This document shows, one piece after another, positions 21,744-30,245 of a DNA stretch of 34,084 bases; position 1 is the stretch's first letter, and the number at the start of each line of letters is the position of its first letter. Origin of the DNA: DATHGT01 sp035317605 (GTDB lineage Bacteria > Methylomirabilota > Methylomirabilia > Rokubacteriales > CSP1-6); contig DATHGT010000271.1 of NCBI GenBank assembly GCA_035317605.1, positions 1-34,084 on the forward strand, written 5' to 3'. Under the pieces are notes generated by a model that did not search any database, was not told the origin of the DNA, and saw only the letters and a list, made by a program, of their open reading frames with translations. Made by a program: the position numbers and the translations under genes.

Positions 21744-22301
21744 ATGGAGAGGACTAGGACGACTATCGCCGGTCGTGGGCGAGCGCCTCTCGGAAGCTCC
21801 GCGTGGCCGCGGCAGGTTGCCCTCGACGAGATACGGAGCGGTTCCCCCGCGCCGCGTCGCGCGCGACAGGATCCCCGTCATCCGTTCACCTTCGACAGTC
21901 CTGTGCAGAACGGTGGGCTGGCGCCCCTGCACGGTCTGCACGTCATGCTGGTCGAGGACAACGCCGACGCGCGCAACATCATCCGGCGCGTGCTCGAGCA
22001 CTGCGGCGCGATCGTGACCGTCGCGGAGACGGCGCGGGCCGCGCTCCGGCGGCTGCGCGCGATGCCGGGCCGGCCGCACGTCCTCGTGAGCGACATCGCG
22101 CTGCCCGAGCACGACGGGTACTGGCTGCTGCGCCAAGTGCGCGCCCTGGGGCGGCTGGCCACCCTGCCCGCCATCGCCATCACCGCGCACCGCAACGAGT
22201 ACGATCGCGAGGAGACGCTGGCCGCGGGCTTCCAGGAGTACTTCCACAAGCCGCTCGACCTCGTCGCCTTCTCGCGCGCCATCGCGCGCCTCGCCCGCTA
22301 G
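21744..22301 (+). CDS. Single-domain response regulator, orphan
   Basis: A receiver protein of 185 residues from the ATG at 21744, or 132 from an in-frame GTG at 21903. The receiver has the acidic pair VEDN, Asp117 (numbered from the ATG) in VLVSDIALPEHDG, and Lys in YFHKPLD. There is no output domain and no adjacent kinase. The first 50 or so residues are rich in Arg and Pro, have no clear fold, and lack a good SD, so the start is uncertain. It is a paralogue of the regulator at 16391. The stop lies one base from the stop of the AsmA-like gene on the other strand. Confidence 0.85.
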   Translation: MERTRTTIAGRGRAPLGSSAWPRQVALDEIRSGSPAPRRARQDPRHPFTFDSPVQNGGLAPLHGLHVMLVEDNADARNIIRRVLEHCGAIVTVAETARAALRRLRAMPGRPHVLVSDIALPEHDGYWLLRQVRALGRLATLPAIAITAHRNEYDREETLAAGFQEYFHKPLDLVAFSRAIARLAR

Positions 22302-22302
22302 C

Positions 22303-23907
22303 TCAGCGGAATTTCTTGAGGAGGTCTTTGAAGCCGCGCTCGGCGCGGTCGGGGTCGAGGGTGCGAGCGAGTGAGGACGGCAGGCGGATCGAGGGGGAGT
22401 CGGCGGGACCGGTGACTTTCGCCTGCATCACTCCGCGGTCGTGCTCGACCGTGACGTCGGCGTTCACGCGGGCGCTCGCCATCGCGTAATCTCCCCTCGC
22501 CCGGACCGTCATGGACCGGCTCGTGTACACCAGGTCGCGCGTGGTGACGACTCCGTTGGTGATCTCGAAGCCGCCCGCGATGGAGTCGAACTCGAGCGGT
22601 GAGCCGGCGAGCGTCGCGGGCAGATCGGGATTCAGCCGTGAAGCCGCCGAGCCGACTCCGCGCACGAGTCCCCCGAGCAGCGTGAGCGCCCGCGTCCCCA
22701 CGACCCTGCCGGCGCCGACGTGGACGCGTCCACGTCCCGACAGCGTGCGGAGGGGATCGGCCGGCGCGAGCGTGAGCGTCCCCGTGAGGTCGAAGAGACC
22801 CACCACCGCGTAGTCGAGACAGAGGAAGTCGACGACCACGGGCTCGAGCGGAATGCGCTCGATCGCCAGCTCCGACAGCTCGGCCCGCGTCGGCGCCGAC
22901 GTCGTGGCGACGAGCCGGGTCTTCGCGGTGCCGCGGGCGATGCCTGACGTGAGCGGCTCGGCCACGAGGCGGCCGTCGCGCCAGCTCACGCTCGCCTTCA
23001 CCGTGGCCAGCCGGAGCGTGCGGCGCCGCGGCTCCGCGCACGCGGCGCTCGTCCGCGTGACCGTGGCGTCCCGCCACTCGAGCTCGCCGACGGCACGCGG
23101 GCGGCCGAGGGAGCCGGACAGGTCGAGCCGGCCCGTGAGGGCACCACCCATCGCCGGTTCGTCTCCGAGCACCGATGCCGCCAGTGGGCGTACGTCCTCG
23201 CCGTCGATCGCCATCCGGCCACGCAGGCTGGCCTCGGCCAGCGTGCGCGCGCCGGCGAGACCGATCGTCCCGTCGGAGATCTTGACCCAGAGCCCGCCCG
23301 GCACGACGCGCGCCGCGCCGGAGAACGCCAACCCGCCGGCGGACGGCGAGAGGCTGGCGTCGACGTCCTCCAGGCGCTGTCGTAGCGTCACCCCCGCCGT
23401 CCCTCGCCGCTCGTAGACGACGGTCCCTTTCTCGATCACCACGCGGGTCGCCAGTCCCGCGGGCACCGCCGCGCCGCCACCGATGCGGGGAGCGCGCGGC
23501 ACCGCCGCCGCTTCTCGCGGGCCGCCGAGACTCGCGAAGTTCCAGCGCCCACCCGGGCCATGGGTGAGCGTCATGATGGGGCGCCTGAGCATCACGGTGG
23601 TGAACTCGAACCGACCGCGCAGCAGCGGCCAGAGCTTCAGCCGGACCTCCGCGTGGTCGAGACGAACGAACGGATCGCCGCCGAACGCGGGATCCTCGGC
23701 GATCTCGACGTCGCGCAGACGCACGGCGGGATACGGCCACGCGGCCACGGACGCGGAGCGAAACCGCACGGGCCGAGCCAATGCCTGGCTGGCGCTGGAC
23801 GCGATCAGTGACTGGACGCGGGGAGTGTCAACGACGCGGGGCAACAGCGCGGTCGCGGCGATCACCAGGACGACGCCCGCCGCGAGGGCAATGACTATCC
23901 ACTTCAC
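22303..23907 (-). CDS. AsmA-family membrane-anchored protein
   Basis: A 534-residue protein with an N-terminal membrane anchor (residues about 3-24, IVIALAAGVVLVIAATALLP) and a long beta-rich body. The motif VQSLIASSASQALARPVRF after the anchor and repeated strands ending in an AsmA_2-like C-terminus (LEFDSIAGGFEITNGVV, DLVYTS) are typical. AsmA-like proteins are thought to bridge inner and outer membranes and help move lipids, so the host probably has an outer membrane. The start is GTG. Spacing to the upstream Tim44-like gene is 124 bases with a hairpin, so it may have its own promoter. Confidence 0.85.
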   Translation of the reverse strand: MKWIVIALAAGVVLVIAATALLPRVVDTPRVQSLIASSASQALARPVRFRSASVAAWPYPAVRLRDVEIAEDPAFGGDPFVRLDHAEVRLKLWPLLRGRFEFTTVMLRRPIMTLTHGPGGRWNFASLGGPREAAAVPRAPRIGGGAAVPAGLATRVVIEKGTVVYERRGTAGVTLRQRLEDVDASLSPSAGGLAFSGAARVVPGGLWVKISDGTIGLAGARTLAEASLRGRMAIDGEDVRPLAASVLGDEPAMGGALTGRLDLSGSLGRPRAVGELEWRDATVTRTSAACAEPRRRTLRLATVKASVSWRDGRLVAEPLTSGIARGTAKTRLVATTSAPTRAELSELAIERIPLEPVVVDFLCLDYAVVGLFDLTGTLTLAPADPLRTLSGRGRVHVGAGRVVGTRALTLLGGLVRGVGSAASRLNPDLPATLAGSPLEFDSIAGGFEITNGVVTTRDLVYTSRSMTVRARGDYAMASARVNADVTVEHDRGVMQAKVTGPADSPSIRLPSSLARTLDPDRAERGFKDLLKKFR

Positions 23908-23998
23908 GGGTCGCGAGCCGGTCGGAGTGTTTGGAGGAGCGCCCTGGGTTCCCCGGGGCGCGACGAGCGTCGGGGCCGAGCCCCTTGGCCGAGGAATC

Positions 23999-24021
23999 GG
24001 GGGGCCCGGGCGGGGCCCCCC
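23999..24021 (-). repeat. Dispersed palindrome GGGGGGCCCC-N7-CCCCCC, copy 3
   Basis: On the - strand the 23 bases have the same architecture as copies 1 and 2, forming a 9-bp stem with a 5-base loop. It lies 10 bases after the stop of the Tim44-like gene, where it would work as a terminator. A related ACGCTCG-N2-GCGCCCCGG string follows on the - strand and is also present beside copy 2. Confidence 0.65.
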
Positions 24022-24031
24022 GTATCACCGA

Positions 24032-25006
24032 TCACGCCGTCTGGATTGCCGACAGCTTCCAGCGGTTGGGGCCGACCGGACGCGTGAACGTCCAGTACTC
24101 GTCGACCTCGGTCGGGGCGCTGCGAGAGCCGTCCACGACGTTGCCGGAAGCGTCGTCGACCGTGTAGTCGAGCATCGAGGCGGTCAGATGCAGGGTGACG
24201 AAGTCCTGGCCGTTCTCCTGCCAGGCCTCGGTCACGTCGGTGCTCCGGATGTCGACCTTCTCCACCCGGTTCGTCTGCTTGGCCACGCGCAGCCGATCGC
24301 ACTGGTCCTGAAGGACCGCGTAGATCTCGGAGCCCAGATGGTCGCGTACCCACGCGATGTCGCGCATGGTGACGGCCTGCTGGACGCCCTGGAACATGCG
24401 CCGCGCGGTGTCGGTCATCGCGGCGGGGTCGAACGACGGATCCATCGAGCGGATGTGCCCGATCCCGCGCTCGAGATCGCCCTCCGCGGCCGGCATCTCC
24501 GGCGTGATCGTCGCGGTGCCGCCGGCCGCCGTCTCGGTCGCGCCGTAGGCGCTGGACGTACCGCCGGCGCCCGCATAGGCCGGGACTGGCGCTTCCGCGC
24601 GGCGGCGACGGAGGAACATCACCAGCAGCACGATGCCGCCGCCGATCAGCAGGATCTCCATGAGCCCGATACCGCCGAAGCCGTGTCCGAGACCGCCCAT
24701 GCCGCCGAAGAGCATGCTGCCCAGCAGGCCACCGAGCGCGAAGCCGGCGATGCCGCCCATGATCCCGCCGAAGAAGCTGCGCTGCGGGGCCATCGGCGCC
24801 GGCGCGGCCGGCTGGCTGAGTGAGCGCGACGGGCTCGACGGCGTCGACGGCGCGACGGGCGACGGCGACGGTCGAGCGGGTGACGAAAACGATCGTGAGC
24901 CGCGACTACCGCCGCCCGAGGCCCGCGCCCAGGCGTCCGCGCTCACGAGAACGAGTCCAAGGCAGGCAACCAGGCTCGTGATAGCCAGTACCTTCCGAGT
25001 CTTCAC
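24032..25006 (-). CDS. Tim44-like domain membrane protein
   Basis: A 324-residue protein. It has a signal-like start (VLAITSLVACLGLVLVSADA), a Ser/Pro-rich stretch (about 35-75), a Gly-rich hydrophobic region (about 78-108) and a membrane helix (GLMEILLIGGGIVLLVMFLR) followed by RRRR. The C-terminal half (about 180-324) is a Tim44/MBA1-type domain with MTDTARRMFQGVQQAVTMRD and a terminal WTFTRPVGPNRWKLSAIQ. Bacterial members are inner-membrane proteins of uncertain role. The GTG at 25006 has a good SD (GGGGGAGG). A TACAAT box precedes it at 25049-25044. Confidence 0.88.
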   Translation of the reverse strand: MKTRKVLAITSLVACLGLVLVSADAWARASGGGSRGSRSFSSPARPSPSPVAPSTPSSPSRSLSQPAAPAPMAPQRSFFGGIMGGIAGFALGGLLGSMLFGGMGGLGHGFGGIGLMEILLIGGGIVLLVMFLRRRRAEAPVPAYAGAGGTSSAYGATETAAGGTATITPEMPAAEGDLERGIGHIRSMDPSFDPAAMTDTARRMFQGVQQAVTMRDIAWVRDHLGSEIYAVLQDQCDRLRVAKQTNRVEKVDIRSTDVTEAWQENGQDFVTLHLTASMLDYTVDDASGNVVDGSRSAPTEVDEYWTFTRPVGPNRWKLSAIQTA

Positions 25007-25043
25007 GTGAACCTCCCCCGCCCCGGCGTTGGGGCGTCCGCCC

Positions 25044-25064
25044 ATTGTATCCCGTTCACGGGAT
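25044..25064 (-). promoter_or_regulatory. -10 box and overlapping palindrome upstream of the Tim44-like gene
   Basis: TACAAT on the - strand (25049-25044) matches the -10 consensus at 5 of 6. It overlaps a 16-base palindrome, ATCCCGT-TC-ACGGGAT (25049-25064), that also contains the quinone oxidoreductase stop codon. It could be an operator for the Tim44-like gene or a short terminator of the upstream gene. Confidence 0.45.
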
Positions 25065-26024
25065 CAACAGGACTTTGCCGGTCGTCTTGCGGCCCTCCAG
25101 AGCCCGGTGCGCTTCCGCGGCGTCCTTGAGCGGAAACTCGAACTCGGTGCGCAGCTTGAGCTTGCCGTCGCGGATCCAGCCCAGCAGCTCGCCGGCGCGC
25201 TGGACGAGCTCCTCGCGACTGGCCACGTGGTGGTTGAGGCTCGGGCGGGTGACGAACAGCGAGCCCTTGGCGTTGAGCACCTGGAGATCGAAGGGCCCCA
25301 CCGGGCCGCTCGACTGGCCGTAGAGGGCCATCATGCCGCGCGGGCGCAGGCAGTTGAAGCCCTTGTCGAAGGTCGTCTTACCGACGGAATCATAGACGAC
25401 ATTGACGCCTTGTCCGCCGGTCAGGCGCTTGACCTCGGCCTCGAAGTCCTGCGTGCTGTAGAGGATGACGTCGTCCGCTCCGGCCTCGCGGGCGAGCTTG
25501 GCCTTCTCCTCGGTGGACACGGTCCCGATCACGCGCGCCCCCCGCATCTTCGCGATCTGGCACAGGAGCAGGCCGACCCCGCCCGCGGCGGCGTGGACGA
25601 GGCAGCTGTCGCCCGGCTTCAGCGGATACGTGGAGCACGCGAGATAGTGCGCGGTCATCCCCTGGAGCATGGCCGCCGCGCCCTGCTTGGGCGTGAGACC
25701 GCCGGGCAACACGACGAGCCGGGCCGCGGGCACCGTCGCGTACTCCGCGTACGCGCCGGGCACGCCGGTGTACGCGACCTTGTCGCCGACCTTCACGTCG
25801 GTCACGCCCGACGCGACCGCCGAGACCGTACCTCCCGCCTCCATGCCGACCGTCAGCGGCAGCTCCGCCTTGTATTGTCCGGAGCGGAAGTAGACGTCGA
25901 TGTAATTGATCCCCGCGGCCTCGACCTTGACGACCGCTTCGCCGGCCTTGGGCGTCGGAGCGGGAACGTCCTCGTAACGCATGACCTCGGGACCACCGGG
26001 CGCGTGAACGCGAATCGCCTTCAT
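25056..26024 (-). CDS. Zinc-free NAD(P)H:quinone oxidoreductase (MDR superfamily)
   Basis: A 322-residue enzyme that reduces quinones or enals with NADPH. It has MKAIRVHAPGGPEVM at the start, GINYIDVYFRSGQY, the AAGGVG nucleotide-binding motif (VHAAAGGVGLLLCQIAK) and the C-terminal LEGRKTTGKVLLIP, all typical of the quinone oxidoreductase (QOR/CryZ) branch. Catalytic zinc ligands of alcohol dehydrogenases are absent. The ATG at 26024 is preceded by GGGAGG at 6 bases; a GTG one codon earlier is possible. A perfect TATAAT on the - strand lies about 50 bases upstream. It appears monocistronic. Confidence 0.93.
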   Translation of the reverse strand: MKAIRVHAPGGPEVMRYEDVPAPTPKAGEAVVKVEAAGINYIDVYFRSGQYKAELPLTVGMEAGGTVSAVASGVTDVKVGDKVAYTGVPGAYAEYATVPAARLVVLPGGLTPKQGAAAMLQGMTAHYLACSTYPLKPGDSCLVHAAAGGVGLLLCQIAKMRGARVIGTVSTEEKAKLAREAGADDVILYSTQDFEAEVKRLTGGQGVNVVYDSVGKTTFDKGFNCLRPRGMMALYGQSSGPVGPFDLQVLNAKGSLFVTRPSLNHHVASREELVQRAGELLGWIRDGKLKLRTEFEFPLKDAAEAHRALEGRKTTGKVLLIP

Positions 26025-26074
26025 CACGGACCTCCCTGGGGAATGTGCTGGACGAGATGCCTTCAGCGCCGTGG

Positions 26075-26080
26075 ATTATA
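26075..26080 (-). promoter_or_regulatory. TATAAT -10 box for the quinone oxidoreductase
   Basis: A perfect TATAAT on the - strand in the 68-bp gap before the gene. It would give a leader of about 43 bases that contains the SD. No convincing -35 box is seen. Confidence 0.55.
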
Positions 26081-26092
26081 CCGCCGGGATCG

Positions 26093-26935
26093 TCAGGGGG
26101 CGCGTCCGGGCGCAACCGGATGATGCTGACCCGTCGTCGCTCGTCGCATCGCGGCCCGTGCCGCCGGCCAGTGGCGAAGGACGGGCGGCACGATCGGCAG
26201 CACGCTCCGGATCGCCATCATCGACACGCGCAGCGCCGCCGCCCGCCGAGTGTTCCAGGGAAAGCCGTAGGCGTCGCGCAGCGCGGGCGGGAGGAGACCG
26301 ATGGTGGCCAGGCGCATGACGGCCAGCGCGGGCCACGCGGGTGCCGACATCGGCGGATGGAGGACGCCGCGGGCGAGGGCGCGCGCGGTGTCGGTGACGT
26401 GGATCTCGCCGCTCGCGAGCCGGTCGGCCACGTACGAGGCGAGCGCGGCCGCGGTGCGCGGCAGCGTGCCAGGCGGAATGCGCAGGAGGCTCTCGATGCC
26501 CGCGCTCTCGGCGCAGTAGGCGTCGCGCTCGGCCGCCGAGAGCGGCCGCACGTAGAGCCCGTAAGCCAGCAGGAACGAATCGACGAGGGTCGCGTGCACC
26601 CACGCGAGCAGCGCGGGATCGCACGCCGAGTAGCGCGTGCCCGCCGCGAACGGACCCGCCGCGTCCGGCAGCCGCCCGTGGACGCGCTCGTGAATGGCGT
26701 TGATCCGATCGGCGGCCTGCTGCGCGTCGTCGCGCTCGCCGAACGTGAGAGCGAGCATCGCGCCGAGCGTGCGGTGAAGCCGGCGCCAGCCGCCGAAGGC
26801 CTCGGCGCGGAAGGCGCTGTGCTCGGCGACGCCCGATGCGACCAGCGGATGCGCGAACTGCATGAGGATGGCCCGGCCCCAGCCGAGCAGGAGCACGGTC
26901 TCCCGGTGGATGGTCCAGGAGATCGGCGGGTCCAC
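26093..26935 (-). CDS. MpaB/DUF2236-family oxygenase-like protein
   Basis: A 280-residue helical protein of the DUF2236 family, which includes MpaB and latex-clearing protein and has been linked to haem-dependent oxygenation. It shows the family pattern TIHRETVLLLGWGRAILMQF with AHPLVASGVAEHS, then RRLHRTLGAML, TFGERDDAQ, the INAIHERVHG segment and LLAWVHATLVDSFLLAY. The conserved His and Arg residues are in place. The start is GTG at 26935, 20 bases after the stop of the exported protein gene, so it is the last gene of the M16 operon. A longer frame overlaps that gene. Substrate unknown. Confidence 0.85.
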   Translation of the reverse strand: MDPPISWTIHRETVLLLGWGRAILMQFAHPLVASGVAEHSAFRAEAFGGWRRLHRTLGAMLALTFGERDDAQQAADRINAIHERVHGRLPDAAGPFAAGTRYSACDPALLAWVHATLVDSFLLAYGLYVRPLSAAERDAYCAESAGIESLLRIPPGTLPRTAAALASYVADRLASGEIHVTDTARALARGVLHPPMSAPAWPALAVMRLATIGLLPPALRDAYGFPWNTRRAAALRVSMMAIRSVLPIVPPVLRHWPAARAAMRRATTGQHHPVAPGRAP

Positions 26936-26955
26936 CGGAGGGGTGCTTCGCGGGC

Positions 26956-27531
26956 TCAGCGCATCTTGCCCAGGTCGATCGCGAAGCGCGAGATCAGCTG
27001 ACCTTCCGGGTTCTTGATCACCAGCACGAGCTTGGCGTCGCCGGCGATCTCGCGGTTGGGAAACGCGTAGACGGACCGGGCGAGATAGGACCCGTTGCCC
27101 CGCGGCAGGCCCGTGCGCTCGTTCTGCACGAACGACGGCTCGATCTCGCGGTCGGCCACCAGCAGGCGCGGCGCGTAGTAGCGCGCGAAGTCCGCGCGGG
27201 GACCGTGCAGCTCGACCCAGACGGTCAGCCGCTCGCGCACGTCCTGGAGGAGCTTGTCCTGGTCCTGCGGCTTCACCGGCTCGTTCTTGAAGGTGGCGTT
27301 GCGGGAGGCCAGGGCGAGCCGATAGAACGGCGTGATCACGGTCACGCTCTCGCCCGACGGGTGCTCCACTCGCCATTCCGTGTCGAAGCGGGCCTCCGTG
27401 GTCACGCTGCGCTGGCCGACCCGCAACGCCTCGGCCTGCTGGGCCTGGGTGAGGGTCAGGAACGCGGCGGCCGTGGGCGTGGTGGCCATGACCCATCCGA
27501 GGACGCCGAGAACGAGCCCCAGCGGCCTCAC
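26956..27531 (-). CDS. Exported protein of unknown function in the M16 operon
   Basis: A 191-residue protein with a signal peptide (hydrophobic LGLVLGVLGWVMA, then TPTAAA, a likely cleavage site near residues 20-24). The mature part has mixed beta/charged sequence with SVTVITPFYRLALASRNATF, ERLTVWVELHGP and LVLVIKNPEGQLISRFAIDLG. No Cys. I do not recognise the family; it looks like a soluble periplasmic or lipid-facing beta-rich domain. The GTG start overlaps the stop of the second M16 gene (GTGA). It may be a partner or substrate of the peptidase pair (inference). Confidence 0.75.
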   Translation of the reverse strand: MRPLGLVLGVLGWVMATTPTAAAFLTLTQAQQAEALRVGQRSVTTEARFDTEWRVEHPSGESVTVITPFYRLALASRNATFKNEPVKPQDQDKLLQDVRERLTVWVELHGPRADFARYYAPRLLVADREIEPSFVQNERTGLPRGNGSYLARSVYAFPNREIAGDAKLVLVIKNPEGQLISRFAIDLGKMR

Positions 27532-28856
27532 GGCGCCTTTCCCACGAGCACGCGGTTGAAGCCGGCGGGGTCGAAGTACTTGGCGGCGACGCGCTGCACG
27601 TCGGCGGCGGTCACGCGGCCGATGACCTCGCGGTAGCGGTCGGCGTAGTCGAGCCCGAGGCCGAGATCCTCCACCGCCACGATGAAGTCCGCCATCTTCG
27701 ACGACGTGTCGAGCCGCAGCGGGAAGCTGCCGATCAGGTAGTCCTTGGCGCTCGTCAGCTCGCGCTCGGTCACCGGATCGCGCCGCATGCGGTTGAGCTC
27801 CTCCTCGATGAACGCGACGGCCTTGGCGGCCTCGGCGGCGCGGGTCTGCGTGCTCACCAGGAACCGCGCCCCGTGCTTGCCCGGCGCCAGGTGACTGCGC
27901 ACGTCGTAGGCCAGCCCGCCCTCGTCGCGCACGCGCGTGTAGAGCCGCGAGGTGGAGCCGCCGCCGAGGATGTACGAGGCGACGGTCAACGGGTAGTAAT
28001 CCGGATCGCTCTGAGTCACGCCCTGGCGGCCGAGCAGCACGGTGGTCTGGGTCAGATCGCGGGTGATGGCCTCGCGGCGGGGCGCCGGACCGGGCGCGGC
28101 GACCGGCACCGCGGCGGGCGGCGTGGTCGGACGCGGCCAGGCGCCGAAGCGCGCGAGGATCTCGCGCCGGGCTTCGTCGACGGTCACCGCCCCCACCACC
28201 GCCACGATCGTGGCGTCCGGCCGCGCGTGCTCGCGGTAGAAGCGCACGACGTCGTCGCGGGTGAGCGCGCCGACCGATTCCCGCGTGCCTTCCACGGGCA
28301 TGCCGTAGGGATGACCGGGGAACACGAGCTTGGCCAGCGCGCGCGAGGCCACCGCGCCCGGGTTCTCCTCCATGCGCTGCAGTCCGGCCTGGATCTCGGT
28401 CACCTTGCGCTTGAGCTCGGCCTCCGGGAACGCCGGCGTGAGCACGACCTCGCCGAGCAGATCGAGACCGAGCGTGAGATCGCGCTTGAGCACCGAGAGC
28501 CAGACCACCAGGCCGTCGCGCCCGGCGCCGGCGTCGACCCGCCCTCCGACGAACTCGATCGCGGAGTCGAGCTGCTGGCCGGTGCGCTTGGCCGTGCCCC
28601 GCGTGAGGAGCGCGCCCGTGAGGTTGGCGAGACCGGCGCGGTCCGGCGGGTCGTTGACCGCGCCCGCGTGCGTGTACACGCGGACGGCCACGATCGGGAT
28701 GGCCGGGCGCTCGGCGACGAGCAACACGATGCCGTTGGGCAACACCTCGCGGTGCACCGCGGGCGCGGGGGTCGCGGGCGGGGTCGCGACCAGCAGGATC
28801 AGGACGGCCAGCACGGCCGGAGCGATCCGCCTCACGCGCGTGGCTCTCTCGTTCAT
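27528..28856 (-). CDS. M16 peptidase-like protein, non-catalytic partner
   Basis: A 442-residue exported M16-family protein. A signal peptide covers about residues 1-31 (RRIAPAVLAVLILLVATPPATPA). The first domain lacks the zinc motif: where the partner has HFLEH, this one has ANLTG. The second domain keeps the R/Y pair, GGGSTSRLYTRVR and EGGLAYDV, needed to shape the substrate cavity. This is the usual division of labour in two-subunit M16B peptidases. The ATG overlaps the stop of the catalytic subunit gene (ATGA). A longer frame upstream is a shadow of that gene. Confidence 0.92.
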   Translation of the reverse strand: MNERATRVRRIAPAVLAVLILLVATPPATPAPAVHREVLPNGIVLLVAERPAIPIVAVRVYTHAGAVNDPPDRAGLANLTGALLTRGTAKRTGQQLDSAIEFVGGRVDAGAGRDGLVVWLSVLKRDLTLGLDLLGEVVLTPAFPEAELKRKVTEIQAGLQRMEENPGAVASRALAKLVFPGHPYGMPVEGTRESVGALTRDDVVRFYREHARPDATIVAVVGAVTVDEARREILARFGAWPRPTTPPAAVPVAAPGPAPRREAITRDLTQTTVLLGRQGVTQSDPDYYPLTVASYILGGGSTSRLYTRVRDEGGLAYDVRSHLAPGKHGARFLVSTQTRAAEAAKAVAFIEEELNRMRRDPVTERELTSAKDYLIGSFPLRLDTSSKMADFIVAVEDLGLGLDYADRYREVIGRVTAADVQRVAAKYFDPAGFNRVLVGKAP

Positions 28857-30166
28857 CGCTTGGGCAAGAGCGTGCCGACGTTCTTCAGGTCCGGCGGAAA
28901 CCAGCTCTTGGCCACGCGCTGGAGGTCCGCGGCGGTGAGCGCGCGGATGCTCTCGAGGAATTTGTCCTTCCGGGCGTATCCGCCGAGCAGCTCGAAGCGC
29001 GCCAGCAGCGAGGCCCGGCGGAAGATCGAGTCCTCCTGGAAGACGAACCCGGCCTCGGTCTGGTTCTTCGCGCGCGTGAGCTCCTCGTCGGTCACCGGCT
29101 CGTTGCGGAGCCGCTCCATCTCCGCGAGCAGCTCGTTCTCGAGGGTCTCCGGCGTCTGGCCGGGCAGCGGCGTGGCCCAGAACCAGAAGACGTTGGGATC
29201 GAACGAGAAGTACGAGTAGTCGCCCCCGGCATCCAGCGCGAGCTGGCGCTCGTACACGAGGTGGCGGTAGAGACGCGAGGCGCGCCCGCTGCTGAGCACG
29301 GTCGAGAGCAGCTCGAGCGCGGCCGCGTCGGCCGAGGTGTGATTGGGGACGGGCCACGCGAGATAGACGACCGGCAATCGCGCCTCCGGCCGGCGCAGGG
29401 TCACTCGCCGCTCGCCGTCCTGCGCGGGCTCCACGGCCGTCACCGCGGGCGGATTGGGCGCGCGGGCGATGGCGCCGAACCGGCGCGTGATCTTCTCCAT
29501 CAGCTCCGGACCCTTGACGTCGCCCGCGACGACCAGGATCGCGTTGCCGGGGACGTAGTAGGTGTCGTAGAAGGCGCGGAGCTGCGGGGGCGTGATGCGG
29601 CCGAGGTCCTCCATCCACCCGACGGTCGGCTGGCCGTACGGGTGCGCCTTGAACGCGATCGCGCTCACGGCCTCGCCGAGGAAGCCGGCGGGATCGTCCT
29701 CGGTGCGGGTGCGCCGTTCCTCGATGACCACCTGCCGCTCGGAGTCGATGTCCTTGGGATCGAGGGTCAGGTTACGCATGCGGTCGGCTTCCAGATCGAG
29801 CACGAGGTCGACGCGGTCGGCGGCGATGTTGACGTAGTACGACGTCACGTCCTGGGTGGTGAACGCGTTGTTCTTCCCCCCGTTGCGCTCCACCAGCTCG
29901 GAGAACTCGCCGCGCGGATGGGCGGTCGTGCCCTTGAACATCATGTGCTCGAGGAAGTGGGCCAGGCCGGTGGCGCCGCGCTGCTCGTTGCGCGAGCCCA
30001 CGCGGTACCACACCTGGATGGACGCGATCGGGCTCCGGTGGTCTTCGAGCAGCAGCACCCGCAGCCCGTTGTCGAGCGTGGTGGCCAGGACGGGATCGGC
30101 GGCCCGACTCGGGGCCACCGGCAGCAGGGCGAGCACCACGAACAGGAGGGTCGGCAGGTGACGCAT
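28853..30166 (-). CDS. M16 zinc peptidase, catalytic subunit
   Basis: A 437-residue exported metallopeptidase with a signal peptide (about 1-22, LLFVVLALLPVAPSRA). The inverted zinc motif HFLEH is H70, E73, H74, and the downstream Glu is in QVVIEERRTRTEDDP (about 149-150). It should degrade peptides in the periplasm together with the partner encoded next. Start codon ATG at 30166 lies 6 bases after a perfect TATAAT, without an SD, pointing to a leaderless mRNA. It is the first gene of a four-gene operon with the partner, an exported protein and an MpaB-like protein. Confidence 0.95.
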   Translation of the reverse strand: MRHLPTLLFVVLALLPVAPSRAADPVLATTLDNGLRVLLLEDHRSPIASIQVWYRVGSRNEQRGATGLAHFLEHMMFKGTTAHPRGEFSELVERNGGKNNAFTTQDVTSYYVNIAADRVDLVLDLEADRMRNLTLDPKDIDSERQVVIEERRTRTEDDPAGFLGEAVSAIAFKAHPYGQPTVGWMEDLGRITPPQLRAFYDTYYVPGNAILVVAGDVKGPELMEKITRRFGAIARAPNPPAVTAVEPAQDGERRVTLRRPEARLPVVYLAWPVPNHTSADAAALELLSTVLSSGRASRLYRHLVYERQLALDAGGDYSYFSFDPNVFWFWATPLPGQTPETLENELLAEMERLRNEPVTDEELTRAKNQTEAGFVFQEDSIFRRASLLARFELLGGYARKDKFLESIRALTAADLQRVAKSWFPPDLKNVGTLLPKR

Positions 30167-30172
30167 CAGTCG

Positions 30173-30178
30173 ATTATA
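30173..30178 (-). promoter_or_regulatory. TATAAT box placed for a leaderless M16 transcript
   Basis: A perfect -10 consensus on the - strand, 6 bases before the ATG at 30166. Transcription would start at or next to the A of the start codon. A TATCAT on the + strand at 30192-30197 could serve the divergent VOC gene. Confidence 0.6.
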
Positions 30179-30245
30179 GCCATGCGTGGGATATCATCGC
30201 GACGCTCGAGCGATCCGGACGTTCGAGCAGTCTGGAGGAGGCCCC

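Noticed and set aside
27873..29219. 448-residue frame antisense to the M16 genes
   Set aside because: Same reason; the two M16 proteins have recognisable motifs over the whole stretch.
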